Positions 13,965 through 22,251 of a DNA stretch of 39,949 nucleotides are shown here, one piece after another. Under the pieces are notes generated by a model. It ran no database searches. It had not been told where the DNA came from and worked only from the letters and a program-made list of their open reading frames with translations. Location: assembly GCF_009429145.1 (NCBI RefSeq), contig NZ_CP045481.1, positions 1 to 39,949 on the forward strand, read 5' to 3'. The stretch is from Amycolatopsis sp. YIM 10 (GTDB taxonomy: Bacteria > Actinomycetota > Actinomycetes > Mycobacteriales > Pseudonocardiaceae). Both the position numbers and the translations under genes were made by a program. The stretch's first letter is position 1. The number at the start of each line of letters is the position of its first letter.

Positions 13965-14462
13965 TCAGCCGCCCTCGCTGAAGTCACGGACCACGTTGTC
14001 CGCGGCCCGGTTCCACGCCGCGGAGATCGCCGCCTGCTCCTCCTCGACCACCGGGAAAAACCAGTAGGCGGCGGTGCCGCGGTGGCGACGGTGGTATTGC
14101 AGACCAGAGCTACCGGCGTAGTGCGGACCCGCGTACCAGCCGGACCGGCTGCTCATCCCGAAGATCGAACCGAACAACAGCGCCCAAGCCGGCGCTCGGT
14201 TGCGGCCGAGCTTCTTGTTTCCGCCGGCCGAAATCACCGGCACCCGGTCCCGCTCGGCGCGCACCGTCGAAGCCACGTGCGCGGACTGCGGCGCGCTGTC
14301 GGCCATGCCGGAGGCCTTGACCTTCACCGCCAGGTTCTTCGACAGCTCCAGCGACGCGTCCCGCAGTTCCTTCGACGCGTCCTTGGGCAGTGCCGAGAGT
14401 GCGCGCAGGGTCTCGCGCGCACCCTCGATATGCAGGTTGACGGTCAGCGCGGTCTTGGCCAT
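13965..14462 (-). CDS. tail or head-tail protein, basic C-terminal half
   Basis: This 165-residue protein starts MAKTALTVNLHIEGARETLRAL (in parts), then a helix (KDASKELRDASLELSKNLAVKVKAS) and a basic aromatic middle (SRSGWYAGPHYAG, YHRRHRGTAAYWF). The layout is that of HK97 gp10-like head-tail joining proteins, although here the gene lies between the tail chaperone and tape measure genes. It ends one base before the tape measure start. Confidence 0.65.
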   Translation of the reverse strand: MAKTALTVNLHIEGARETLRALSALPKDASKELRDASLELSKNLAVKVKASGMADSAPQSAHVASTVRAERDRVPVISAGGNKKLGRNRAPAWALLFGSIFGMSSRSGWYAGPHYAGSSGLQYHRRHRGTAAYWFFPVVEEEQAAISAAWNRAADNVVRDFSEGG

Positions 14463-14491
14463 CGGTGTTCACCTGCTCCCGGTTCAGTCGG

Positions 14492-14958
14492 TCATCCGCT
14501 GTACTGCGGGCCACCGGCCCCAGGCGCCCGTTGGCCGCGGGCGGCGGTCTTGTTCTGCTCCTTGCGCTGTTCCTCCATCAGCTCCAGGGCTGTGGTGATC
14601 AGCGCGTCGTCTTCCTCGTCGAGCCAGTCGTGCACCGGCGTCTGCGTGGAGATCGCCAGCGCGACGAGGCGGCGGGTCAGAGACCCGCGAGGGTAGGGTC
14701 CGCCTCCACGTCCATCTCGAATTCCAGATCGAACAGGTCGGTGAATTCCTTCTCGTTGGCGAAGTCATGCATCAGGACGATGTTCTGCCGCTTCACCGCG
14801 CAGTAGGCGATGCCGTAGAAGTCGATCAGCGACATATTGTCCTGAATGGACTTGAAGGTCTTGCCCCGGTGAGTCCGTTCCCACAGCACGATGTCGCGCG
14901 TGGTGGCGGTCAGCTCGGTGACTTCGCCTTCGTCGTCCTTGAGCTTGAGCGTGATCAC
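14492..14958 (-). CDS. tail assembly chaperone GT product by -1 frameshift
   Basis: The frame downstream of the 93-residue chaperone has a strongly protein-like continuation in the -1 frame: after SLTRRLVALAIS it reads TPVHDWLDEEDDALITTALEL and ends in a glutamine- and lysine-rich tail, 63 residues to the TGA at 14492. That frame has no ATG or GTG before this region; it is open only from about 14766, so it must be reached by slippage inside the first gene. Siphovirus tail chaperones are classically made this way. No textbook XXXYYYZ heptamer is visible; GGGTCTC next to the first stop is the nearest candidate. The full product would be about 155 residues. Confidence 0.7.
14677..14958 (-). CDS. 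tail assembly chaperone G
   Basis: This is a 93-residue protein, MITLKLKDDEGEVTELTATT ... DPTLAGL. It lies between the major tail protein and the tape measure gene, where the lambda G-type chaperone is found, and it ends just as a -1 frame with good protein composition begins. Chaperones of this type hold the tape measure protein while the tube grows. The ATG overlaps the upstream stop as ATGA. Confidence 0.8.
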   Translation of the reverse strand: MITLKLKDDEGEVTELTATTRDIVLWERTHRGKTFKSIQDNMSLIDFYGIAYCAVKRQNIVLMHDFANEKEFTDLFDLEFEMDVEADPTLAGL

Positions 14959-15299
14959 AGCGAGAAAACCCCTCTCGTGACGGATGCGACCGCCGAGTAG
15001 TTGACGAATGCCTTGCCCGCGTTGGGGTCCCCGATCGGCTGGCCGAACAGGGACGGGCTGAACGGACCGAACAGCTTCCGATCGGCGGCGGGCACGGACA
15101 CCTCCAGGTCCTCGACCGGAAGGCCCTCGACGTTCTGTGTGGACACCACCGTGACGACGACCGGCGCACCGGAATCGTTGACGACTTCCAGGAAAACCCT
15201 GCCGGTGTCGATGATGTCGCCGTCGACGTTCGGCGCGGTCAGCACCGGAGTCAGTCCACTCCGGACAATCGGCTGAGTAACCGGGGACAAGCGCGCCAT
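14955..15299 (-). CDS. hypothetical virion-associated protein
   Basis: This 114-residue protein is mostly beta strand (GAPVVVTVVSTQ, GLPVEDLEVSVPAADRKLFG, KAFVNYSAVASVTRGVFSL). A gene of this sort between the major tail protein and the tail chaperone is common in actinophages, but the role is not established. It begins 1 nt after the major tail gene stop and overlaps the chaperone start. Confidence 0.55.
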   Translation of the reverse strand: MARLSPVTQPIVRSGLTPVLTAPNVDGDIIDTGRVFLEVVNDSGAPVVVTVVSTQNVEGLPVEDLEVSVPAADRKLFGPFSPSLFGQPIGDPNAGKAFVNYSAVASVTRGVFSL

Positions 15300-15300
15300 A

Positions 15301-15714
15301 TCAGGCCACCCTCTCGTACAGCGGCAGACCGACGCACTGGAAAGTCACTTCGGTCATTTCGGTTTCGCGGGCTTCTCCACCGGCCGGGCCGGGCTTGACG
15401 ACCAGCTCGCCGGTCCAGCGCACGTGCTCGTTGGGAACGTTGGGGTGGTGGTCGAGCACGAACGCAGCGGTCTCGCCGTTGTGCGCCCACAGGTAATCCG
15501 AGATCCCGCCGGAACGCCAGTCCGCGTAGAACGTGACTTCGAGCGTCGGCTCCGGATCGGTCTCCTCGACAGCTTCCCCGTCCGGGCACTGGGAGTACAG
15601 GCGGTCGCCGTCCTCGATGCCGGGGTCCAAGTTCCAGGTTTGCACCTGGCACTCGAACGAAGTTCCGCCGATGGTGAACTGAATCACCTTCAAGCGCTTC
15701 TGGTGGATGGCCAC
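15301..15714 (-). CDS. major tail (tube) protein
   Basis: This 137-residue protein is small and strand-rich (KVIQFTIGGTSFECQVQTWNL in part, EPTLEVTFYADWRSGG, WTGELVVKPG), as expected of siphovirus tube proteins that stack as hexamers. Its place just before the tail chaperone is the usual one. It is shorter than most tube proteins with added Ig domains, so it is a minimal form. Confidence 0.75.
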   Translation of the reverse strand: MAIHQKRLKVIQFTIGGTSFECQVQTWNLDPGIEDGDRLYSQCPDGEAVEETDPEPTLEVTFYADWRSGGISDYLWAHNGETAAFVLDHHPNVPNEHVRWTGELVVKPGPAGGEARETEMTEVTFQCVGLPLYERVA

Positions 15715-15715
15715 G

Positions 15716-16090
15716 TCAGGCCCCCATTTCTTGTGTCAGCGGGAAATCCGCGTCGAAGGTGTAGGCGGGCAGCTCGGTGTTGGCACCGACGTAGGTGCCC
15801 GGGTTCGCGCCCGCGATCGTGGCGTCGGTGGTCTCGATCGCCTGTGCCACAACGGGAACCAGCTCGTACAGCTCGGGCAGCGTCCGCTCGGCGAAGCCGA
15901 CGACCAGGAAAACCGGGAAGGTCGCCGAGGTGGGCATGCCGCCGGTGTTGTAGGCATCCCATGCCAGCCGCGGTGCGCCGACCACCAGGCCGGGCGGGGC
16001 GATCGAATCGCCCAGCCCGTACACCCGGCAGCCGTCCACGGTGGACAGTGCGGCCGTGAGCTGCTCGTGCGCGGCCTGGATCGGGTTCAT
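15716..16090 (-). CDS. tail terminator or completion protein
   Basis: This 124-residue protein has an N-terminal helix (PIQAAHEQLTAALSTV), then strands (GCRVYGLGDS, ATFPVFLVVGF) and a second helix (LPELYELVPVVAQAIE). This alpha-beta pattern is that of tail terminator proteins that cap the tube and join it to the head. Its position between the head-tail adaptor and tube genes supports this. The start overlaps the upstream stop by ATGA. Confidence 0.6.
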   Translation of the reverse strand: MNPIQAAHEQLTAALSTVDGCRVYGLGDSIAPPGLVVGAPRLAWDAYNTGGMPTSATFPVFLVVGFAERTLPELYELVPVVAQAIETTDATIAGANPGTYVGANTELPAYTFDADFPLTQEMGA

Positions 16091-16437
16091 GCGAACACCG
16101 GCCCTCGGAAGCGGCCGATTCCCAGCAGGCGCTCGATGTCCGGGTCGAACGCCGGAATCCGGGCGCTGCCGAGTTCGCCCATCGCGACGAGGGCGTCCGG
16201 CGACCGGCGGCGGGTGAACCACCGGCCGGCCAGCCGGAGCGTGCCCAGTTCGAGATCCGCCGTCGGCTCGGGCAGCTCGGTCAGCGGATCGGCCGCGTAG
16301 TTGAACTCCGGCCGCACACGCTGGATGAACGCGATCGCCGCGGCCAGCTGCTGCGCCAGTACCGCGTCGTCGCGCGTGTCCGACTCGGGGATCTTCAAGT
16401 CGGCCTTGAGATCATCCAGCGTGGGCGGCCAAGTCAT
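16087..16437 (-). CDS. head-tail adaptor, gp6-like
   Basis: This 116-residue, helical protein contains LDDLKADLKIPESDTRDDAVLAQQL (in parts) and AIAFIQRVRPEF, then LGTLRLAGRWFTRR. That pattern is typical of HK97 gp6/SPP1 gp15-type adaptors that form a ring beneath the portal. The gene follows the major capsid gene, which is the expected place. Confidence 0.75.
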   Translation of the reverse strand: MTWPPTLDDLKADLKIPESDTRDDAVLAQQLAAAIAFIQRVRPEFNYAADPLTELPEPTADLELGTLRLAGRWFTRRRSPDALVAMGELGSARIPAFDPDIERLLGIGRFRGPVFA

Positions 16438-16439
16438 CG

Positions 16440-17831
16440 TCAGGCCGCCGTGACCGTCTGGACTGACACGGAGTTCGGGTTGCGCACCAGAACGCCGACG
16501 TAGCCCCAGATGCCCATGCGGACGAACGCGGGGCCACCGACCTGCTCGTAGGTGAAGTCGAGCAGGTCCGACTCGCCGAGGATGACCGCATGGCGGCGCA
16601 GCACCGCGTACTTCTCGGGGTACGCGGTCGGGACACCGGCGGTGCCCACGACGTCGCTGCCCTCGATGTCGCCCATCAGCACGTTGCCCACCGCGCCCGC
16701 CGCGTTCTGCGGGTTGTACCGGGACACGGGCATGAGCGGCCGGCTGTTGCCGTCCTTGAGCTTGCGGAACGCGCCGAACCGGCGGAAGTTCGCGATGACC
16801 AGGTCGGCCGGCCCGCGCTGGTCACCGGAGACCGCCATCTGCCCGTCGATCACGCCGTCGATCGCGGCGGCGTCCGTGGCGAACGCGGCCTCGGTGGCGA
16901 ACGTGGTCCCCGCGGCCGTGCCGCCCGCGAGGATCGCCGCGCACACGATGTTTTCGACCTTGGTGTCCCAGGCGGCACGCAGGTCGCCCATGATCAGCAT
17001 GTCGACGGCCGGGGTGGACGAGCCGAGCAGCTGGCGCGCGACATCCTGGTAGGCGGCTTCGGTGTGCGGCGTGAGCGTGTCGTGGTTGGTGGTGAAGCGA
17101 TCGACGCCCCACGCCGGGGTGTTCGCGCCCTCGGCGGCCTGCGGGACGATGTTCTGGTCGGTGCCGCCGGTCTGCTTGGGCAGCACGAGCGGACGCGGGT
17201 CGTCACCGAGCGGAATGTGGCGGACCATGTTCGCCACGACGCGGACCTGCCGGGCGATCGACTCGTATTCCTCGGTCAGCCACTTCGGCGGGATGATGCC
17301 CGTTCCGCCCGAGGCCTGCGTGACCGCCCGCATGTGCTCCTCAAGGCGCTTGGTCGCCTCGGCGTCGCCGAGCACCTTGGAGCGGTAGTGGTCACCGAAG
17401 AAAGAGTTTTGGCCGCCGTCCTTGACAGACCGGTAGTGGCCCGGGTCGCGGTCGCGTGTGGTGGTGCGCGAGCGGGAACGGTGGTGCTCACCGGCGAGGT
17501 TCTCGCCCTCGGTGTCGCCCTCGGCCAGCCGCGCGGCCATCTCGCCGGCATTCCGGGCGCGGTTCTGCTGCTGCTCGTCGCCGGTCTCGCGCGTCAGGGT
17601 CTCCAGGCGGTCGGCCTGCTCGGACGCTGACCGGCTGTGCTGCTCGGCGTTGGCGAGCTGCTCGATCTGCGCGGTCAGGGCCTGGAGCTTCGCGACGTCG
17701 TCGGTGATGGAACGAAGTTCGTCGCTGGTGAGGTCTCGGTTCTCGTCGAGCGCCTTCTTCTGGACGCTGTCGATGGAGGTGCGCAGCTCGTCGTGCTGAT
17801 TGCGCAACCGGACCAGATAAGGGTTCGGCAT
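16440..17831 (-). CDS. HK97-fold major capsid protein
   Basis: This 463-residue protein has a long N-terminal helical stretch (about residues 1-90, RNQHDELRTSIDSVQKK ... QALTAQIEQLAN) that matches the delta domain serving as built-in scaffold, to be removed by the neighbouring protease. The HK97-fold body begins near residue 160, with GGTGIIPPKWLTEEYESIARQ (in part) and VPQAAEGANTPAWG, and ends FTYEQVGGPAFVRMGIWGYV (in part) in the E-loop to P-domain pattern. No separate scaffold gene is seen, in line with the fused delta domain. Confidence 0.93.
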   Translation of the reverse strand: MPNPYLVRLRNQHDELRTSIDSVQKKALDENRDLTSDELRSITDDVAKLQALTAQIEQLANAEQHSRSASEQADRLETLTRETGDEQQQNRARNAGEMAARLAEGDTEGENLAGEHHRSRSRTTTRDRDPGHYRSVKDGGQNSFFGDHYRSKVLGDAEATKRLEEHMRAVTQASGGTGIIPPKWLTEEYESIARQVRVVANMVRHIPLGDDPRPLVLPKQTGGTDQNIVPQAAEGANTPAWGVDRFTTNHDTLTPHTEAAYQDVARQLLGSSTPAVDMLIMGDLRAAWDTKVENIVCAAILAGGTAAGTTFATEAAFATDAAAIDGVIDGQMAVSGDQRGPADLVIANFRRFGAFRKLKDGNSRPLMPVSRYNPQNAAGAVGNVLMGDIEGSDVVGTAGVPTAYPEKYAVLRRHAVILGESDLLDFTYEQVGGPAFVRMGIWGYVGVLVRNPNSVSVQTVTAA

Positions 17832-17934
17832 GACGCCGGTCCTCCCGGTTCGAGTGGATTGGGTTCATCCGCCCGATTGGCCGGGGTGCTCGCTTCGGTG
17901 AGGGGCGAGGGTGTCGGCGTCCGCGTCTGTTCGG

Positions 17935-17967
17935 AGTATAACCCCCATAACCGCTTAGCAGGTTATG
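17935..17967 (-). promoter_or_regulatory. inverted repeat and TATACT box before capsid gene
   Basis: In the 156-bp gap between protease and capsid genes, CATAACC (17946-17952) and GGTTATG (17961-17967) form an inverted repeat with an 8-nt loop, and on the minus strand a TATACT (-10-like) lies right after it at 17940-17935. No good -35 is visible. It could be a capsid promoter with an operator, or a weak attenuator that adjusts capsid level. Confidence 0.4.
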
Positions 17968-17987
17968 TTGGTCAGGCTGCGTCGGCG

Positions 17988-18578
17988 TCAGTGCGAGCCT
18001 GGTCGAGTGAGCAGATCCGCGTCGACGGACAGCGTCGGCAGGTTCGCGATGATCTGCGCGGCAGCCGCGCGACGTTCCATAGTGGACGCACTACGCACCG
18101 CCAGAACCGAGGCGTCACCGCCGTAGGCGCCAGCCATCACGACGGCCACTTCGGTCAGCGTCGCCGTCGCACGCTCGATCACCCCACCGGGAAGCGTGCG
18201 GTTCTGTCCTTCCCGGAACCCGATGCTGAGTTCGGACAGCGCGCCGTCCTTGATCAGTTCGAGCGTCTCGTCACCCTTCTCCGTTTTGGACACGCGCCAC
18301 TCGCCGTAGAGCCCGGCGGCGTCGTCACGGAGCAGCGTGGTCGGACCGATCAGCGTGCCGCCGTGCGGTCCGTGGTCCCTGAAGAACCCGATACGGTGCG
18401 CGGCGCGCAGTTGTGCATTGAACGCGCCACGGCCGAACTGCTCGGTCAGGCGCGAGTCGATGCGCTGTGGCTTGCCGTACGGCACGGCGATACCGACCAC
18501 AGTCCGGCCGTCGCCGCCCTGCGCCGCCGAACGCACCTCCAGCTCGGGCATGAAGCACCGCGTCAGAATCTCAGTCAC
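17988..18578 (-). CDS. HK97-type prohead maturation protease
   Basis: This is a 196-residue protein of family U35. Motifs in order are VVGIAVPYGKP, FFRDHGPHGGTLIG with the likely catalytic His, and GALSELSIGFREG with the likely nucleophile Ser, followed by EVAVVMAGAYGG. It trims the capsid delta domain during head maturation and then itself. The GTG start overlaps the previous gene by 8 nt; an ATG nine codons in (MPELEVRS) is a possible alternative. Confidence 0.9.
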   Translation of the reverse strand: MTEILTRCFMPELEVRSAAQGGDGRTVVGIAVPYGKPQRIDSRLTEQFGRGAFNAQLRAAHRIGFFRDHGPHGGTLIGPTTLLRDDAAGLYGEWRVSKTEKGDETLELIKDGALSELSIGFREGQNRTLPGGVIERATATLTEVAVVMAGAYGGDASVLAVRSASTMERRAAAAQIIANLPTLSVDADLLTRPGSH

Positions 18579-18861
18579 CGTCGGGCTCCTTCACGAATCG
18601 CCACCCGGCATCGAAATGCTCACGGCACACGCCCAGACCGGCGACGGCTTCGGGCTCGTCGCACCAGCCGACGATGCAGACCATCGGCCCCGCCGGGGCG
18701 GTGTCCTCGGGAGGAGCTGGATCGGCCTGCTCGGTGGGAGCGGTTTCCTCAGCGGCGGCAGTGTCGACCGTGGCCGTTCCCTCGGCAGCGGCCGCGGCGG
18801 TGTCCTCAGCAGTAGCCGGGGCGGCCTTCTCGGCCGGGGTCTTGCGGGTCCTGGGTGGCAT
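18571..18861 (-). CDS. alanine-rich protein with C-terminal zinc-like motif
   Basis: This 96-residue protein has a long alanine, threonine and glutamate-rich N-terminal half that is probably disordered, then CIVGWCDEPEAV and GVCREHFDAGW, giving C-x4-C and C-x2-H pairs that could bind zinc. It lies between portal and protease genes, overlapping the portal stop by one base. Its role in the head is not known. Confidence 0.6.
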   Translation of the reverse strand: MPPRTRKTPAEKAAPATAEDTAAAAAEGTATVDTAAAEETAPTEQADPAPPEDTAPAGPMVCIVGWCDEPEAVAGLGVCREHFDAGWRFVKEPDGD

Positions 18862-20108
18862 TACTCGGCTCCTTGCGGTTGTTCCTGATCGGCTGGCACG
18901 TCGGCGGGCGCAGGCGATGGGGTCTGCGGCTCGGCCTTCTTGTCGTCGATGCCGGGGACCGGCCGGCGGTTCTCGATCTGGCGGACCTCGCTGCGGAGCA
19001 GGAACCCGGACCGGATGCCGATCTCGTAGGCCTGGTACCGGGTCAGGGTGTCCGCGCGCAGCACGGCGTCGAGGTCGGCCTGCACCCACGTGCTCGTCGG
19101 GAACTGGAGCGTCAGCGTCTGCTCGAATCGGCCCAGGTGACCGCTGAGGGAGAACTTGAGCAGGTCGATCGACTCGCTCTCGCTGGTGCTGTAGGTCATC
19201 GAGTCCCCTGTGGACGCACCGAGGAACCGCGGCGGCAACCCCAGGATGTTCGCTATCTCCAGCAACGAGAACTTCCGCGCCTCGACCAGCTGCATCTCCT
19301 CCGGCTTCCACGCCAGCGGGGTGAACTCGGTGGTCGCGTTGAGCACCGCGACCGTCCGGTCACGCATGTTCCGCAACCACGACTGCTTGACCGCGATCAG
19401 GTCGCCTTCGGTGGCGTCCGGGTTGGTCGAGCGCAGCACCGCCGTGGGCACACCGTTCTGCGAGATGCTGCGGGCCTGGCGCCCCAGCTCGGCCGCCAGA
19501 TCGAGGGTGCCAGAGCCGTTGAAATGCTTCTCCAGCACGCCGACACCGCGCAGCCGTCCCGGCTCGCACGGGCCCTTCACGTGGATTACCTCGTCGGCGG
19601 AGAAGCCCGGCAGGCCGCCGATTTGGTACTCGATCGCGCCTTTCGGCAGCTCCGAGTAGGTCTCGCCGTTCACCCGCCGCACGCCCACCCAGCTCGACGG
19701 GACCGGCACCACCGCGGTCGGGGTGCCCTGACGGTCCCACTCGACGATCACACCGACCGCGTTGCCGTTCTGCACGAGATCGGCCGTCCAGTTCGACACC
19801 GTGTTGATCCGCGTTTCCTCCGGGTTCGGCTGCTCCAGCAGGAGCGGCCGCGGCCGGATCTTCTCCGCGAAATCCTCATCGGTCTCGGTGTAGGCATCCC
19901 ATGGCAGATTGCCCAGCAGGTCCGCGATCAGCATCACCCCGCGGTCGAAGCCGGGGATACCGAGCGCCTGCACGTAGGCGCTGCTGCCCCACGGGCGTTC
20001 ACCGGCGCCGAGCACGGCCGATGGGCCGATACGCAAGCCATCCGAGACGATCATGCGCGACTGCTGGGGCGCCGGTGGCGTGGCCCGGAACAGCTTGCCC
20101 AGCCCCAT
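18861..20108 (-). CDS. HK97-type portal protein
   Basis: This 415-residue protein, the usual length, has MGLGKLFRATPP, then LGIPGFDRGVMLIADLLGNLPW (in part), NWTADLVQNGNAVGVIVEWD and the stem-helix region EEMQLVEARKFSLLEIANILGLPPRFLG (in part) followed by SMTYSTSESESIDLLKFSL. It forms the dodecameric ring where DNA enters and leaves. The ATG overlapping the upstream stop is chosen; an upstream in-frame extension is out-of-frame-like arginine-rich sequence. Confidence 0.92.
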   Translation of the reverse strand: MGLGKLFRATPPAPQQSRMIVSDGLRIGPSAVLGAGERPWGSSAYVQALGIPGFDRGVMLIADLLGNLPWDAYTETDEDFAEKIRPRPLLLEQPNPEETRINTVSNWTADLVQNGNAVGVIVEWDRQGTPTAVVPVPSSWVGVRRVNGETYSELPKGAIEYQIGGLPGFSADEVIHVKGPCEPGRLRGVGVLEKHFNGSGTLDLAAELGRQARSISQNGVPTAVLRSTNPDATEGDLIAVKQSWLRNMRDRTVAVLNATTEFTPLAWKPEEMQLVEARKFSLLEIANILGLPPRFLGASTGDSMTYSTSESESIDLLKFSLSGHLGRFEQTLTLQFPTSTWVQADLDAVLRADTLTRYQAYEIGIRSGFLLRSEVRQIENRRPVPGIDDKKAEPQTPSPAPADVPADQEQPQGAE

Positions 20109-20311
20109 CAGCGCCCCCGCCACTCGGCGGCGATGGCGACCGCGGCGACCGTGAGCCCGCCGATGAGCAGCACCCAGGCCAGCCCCGCGAGCAGGTACAG
20201 CCCGGCCGCCGCGGCGCCGCCGCCGCCGACCTGGAGCGCGGTCGGCGCGGCGGCGCGCGCACGCGCGAGCGCCCGCGTCACAGTGGCGTTCGCGCCGGTG
20301 AGGTCCATCAT
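20108..20311 (-). CDS. small membrane protein between terminase and portal
   Basis: This 67-residue protein has a basic helical start (NATVTRALARARAAAP), then a glycine-alanine stretch and one or two membrane segments (AGLYLLAGLAWVLLIGGLTVAAVAIAA, in parts). Two adjacent ATGs could serve as start. A 21-bp palindrome covers the start codon on its 5' side. Such a membrane protein between terminase and portal genes is unusual; a role in host membrane or superinfection exclusion is only a guess. Confidence 0.55.
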   Translation of the reverse strand: MMDLTGANATVTRALARARAAAPTALQVGGGGAAAAGLYLLAGLAWVLLIGGLTVAAVAIAAEWRGR

Positions 20312-20331
20312 GTGTGCGATTCTCGCACACA
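20311..20331 (-). promoter_or_regulatory. 21-bp perfect hairpin at start codon of small membrane gene
   Basis: TGTGTGCGA (20311-20319) and TCGCACACA (20323-20331) form a 9-bp perfect inverted repeat with a 3-nt spacer. On the minus-strand mRNA the hairpin ends exactly at the first base of the ATG, so it would hide the place where a ribosome binding site should be. This suggests translational control or a terminator after the terminase gene. Confidence 0.5.
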
Positions 20332-20351
20332 CGTTCGCTATCCGAACATGA

Positions 20352-22007
20352 TCAGACGACCATCGGGCGCGGCGGCGGCTTCTCCTCCGGCGGCATCGTC
20401 CGCGCCATGTGCGTTGCACCGGCCGCCCCGTACACGCTGTCGACGTGACCGGCACCGCGCCGGGTGAACACCCAGCCCTCGCCACGCTGGAGCTTCTCCG
20501 CTCCGCCCACCTGGGCGTCCAGCAGCGGGTCACCGGAGTTCAGCACGTCCCCGTCCTTGACCAGGCTGGCGAACCCCATGCACACCGCGGGCAGGTCCTT
20601 GCGGATCTCCTCAACCTCGACCCCAGGCGGCGGCCACTGCTCCCCGTCGCGCTGCGCACCCACAGCCATCTCCGCCGCGACCGCCGCGGCCGGGCCCGAC
20701 GGGAACCAGCCGAACCGACGCGGCTTGATCTGCCGCACCCATGGCCGCAGCTCGGCGCGCAACTGCTGCATGGCCAGCGGCCCGGACCACGCCTTGACCG
20801 GCTCGACCCGTACGCGGCGCCCGTCGGGCAGCACCGCGGCGGTCACGAGCGTGGCGTGCTGTTCGTCGATCGACACGTCGAGGACGAGCGCCAGGCGGTC
20901 GCGCAGGCCGTCCATGCTCGCCGGGTCCTTGCCCTTCTCCCAGCCCTCGCGGCTCAGCGCGGGGTTCAGGTTCGGCACGTCCATGCACAGGATCTCGGTC
21001 AGGAACTTCGCCAGCGCTTCCCCACCCTCGCGCTTGACGCGCCGGGCGTCGGCCAGCAGCGACCCCAGCCCGACCCGCCGCCCGAGGTTCGGGTTCGCCA
21101 TCGCCAGCGCGTGCGGGTCGTCCGGCTCCGAGCCCTGCGGGGCGCTCCACTCGAACCACCCCATCTCCGGGTCCGAGTCGGGGCGCAGCGTCTCGCGGCC
21201 GGTGACCTCGTCGACTTCGATCGCTTCCCGGCGTAGCGCGTTGAGCACGATGGCGCGCGCGTCGCCCTTGTTCGAGATCCCGAAAGCCTGCGCGTCCGCG
21301 ACCGCGTTCATGGCGTTGTAGCTGGCGTTCCACGGGTCCCACGAGTCGTGCTCGCGCAGCTCGTCGAGGATGAGCCGGTTCACGGTCAGCGACCGGCCGC
21401 CCTTGCGGTTCGAGGCGGCGATCTTGTACCGGCACCGGCGGCGCTTCCCGTCCGCATAGGACAGCACCGTCAGGGTCTGCTCGCCGTTCGCCCGTCGGAC
21501 ACCGCCCTTCGGCACGTCCTCGTCGAGTACCTCGATGGACTCGACCAGTTCGACGGCCTTCTCCCAGGACTCGCGGGCGTAGTCGAGGTTGGTCGAGGTG
21601 CCCAGCACAAGGCCGACCTGAAGCACGAACAGCCAGTACAGCGACAGCACGACGAGTACGTGCGTCTTGCCGTTCTGCCGGGCGACGATCACCAGCACCT
21701 TGCGGAACCGTGGGCGCCCGTCGGGCAGGAGCTCGCCGGCGTGGATGACCAGCCACCGCTCCCATGGATCGAGCGGCTGTTCGAGGATCTCGCGCGCGAA
21801 GTCGTCGGCGCCGAACCCGTACGAGGTCTCTGGGGTCAGCGCGCACCCGCACCCGCACGGGCCGGGCGCGCCGACGACGAGCGGCGGCGTGTAGAGCCGC
21901 GGCTCGGTCCGCCCGAGGATCCGCTCAGTCGGTCCCGGTTCGTACGGCGTGCTCGGCTCGGAGAGCGTGGAGCTTGGCCCGCTTGGGGTTCCCACCGTCA
22001 CCGTCAC
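20352..22007 (-). CDS. large terminase subunit
   Basis: This 551-residue protein is the motor and nuclease that packages DNA. The ATPase part has RKVLVIVARQNGKTH as the Walker A-like loop near residue 120 and NRLILDELREHD as Walker B near 200. The C-terminal nuclease region has LALVLDVSIDEQHATLV and further acidic positions. The N-terminus LGRTEPRLYTPPL and SYGFGADDFAREIL is typical of actinophage terminases. I chose the GTG at 22007 because GGGAGG lies 8 nt before it; this makes an 83-nt overlap with the small terminase gene. Confidence 0.93.
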   Translation of the reverse strand: MTVTVGTPSGPSSTLSEPSTPYEPGPTERILGRTEPRLYTPPLVVGAPGPCGCGCALTPETSYGFGADDFAREILEQPLDPWERWLVIHAGELLPDGRPRFRKVLVIVARQNGKTHVLVVLSLYWLFVLQVGLVLGTSTNLDYARESWEKAVELVESIEVLDEDVPKGGVRRANGEQTLTVLSYADGKRRRCRYKIAASNRKGGRSLTVNRLILDELREHDSWDPWNASYNAMNAVADAQAFGISNKGDARAIVLNALRREAIEVDEVTGRETLRPDSDPEMGWFEWSAPQGSEPDDPHALAMANPNLGRRVGLGSLLADARRVKREGGEALAKFLTEILCMDVPNLNPALSREGWEKGKDPASMDGLRDRLALVLDVSIDEQHATLVTAAVLPDGRRVRVEPVKAWSGPLAMQQLRAELRPWVRQIKPRRFGWFPSGPAAAVAAEMAVGAQRDGEQWPPPGVEVEEIRKDLPAVCMGFASLVKDGDVLNSGDPLLDAQVGGAEKLQRGEGWVFTRRGAGHVDSVYGAAGATHMARTMPPEEKPPPRPMVV

Positions 22008-22251
22008 CTGGCGTACCTCCCTTCGGCACGATCGCCTTGCGCGCGGCCGGGGTCGCGCCGAGGTCGCCGAGCACCGCCAGCAGCTTCCCGCCGAGCTCGG
22101 CGATCGTCCGCCCGCTGGTCTCGTCGTCGATCGCCCGCGCGAGCCTGCGCGCCAGCTCGCACGCCGCGGCGTCTTCGTCTTCGAGATCGAGCGTGTCCAG
22201 CGTCCGCTCGACCGCGCCCAGCAGGCCGTCGACGGGCTGATCATCGGTCAT
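21925..22251 (-). CDS. putative small terminase subunit
   Basis: This is a 108-residue, helical acidic protein (GLLGAVERTLDTLDLEDEDAAACEL in part, ELGGKLLAVLGDLGATPAARKAIVP) with a basic C-terminal tail (NPKRAKLHALRAEH). It immediately precedes the large terminase, as small terminases do, and a strong GGAGG lies before its ATG. The small subunit recognises the packaging site and stimulates the large one. No clear helix-turn-helix is seen, so the call depends on position and composition. Confidence 0.7.
   Translation of the reverse strand: MTDDQPVDGLLGAVERTLDTLDLEDEDAAACELARRLARAIDDETSGRTIAELGGKLLAVLGDLGATPAARKAIVPKGGTPGDGDGGNPKRAKLHALRAEHAVRTGTD

Noticed and set aside
12062..13981. 639-residue plus-strand frame opposite the tape measure gene
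   Set aside because: It is a pure shadow: arginine, aspartate and glycine-rich without domains, while the minus strand encodes a convincing tape measure protein.
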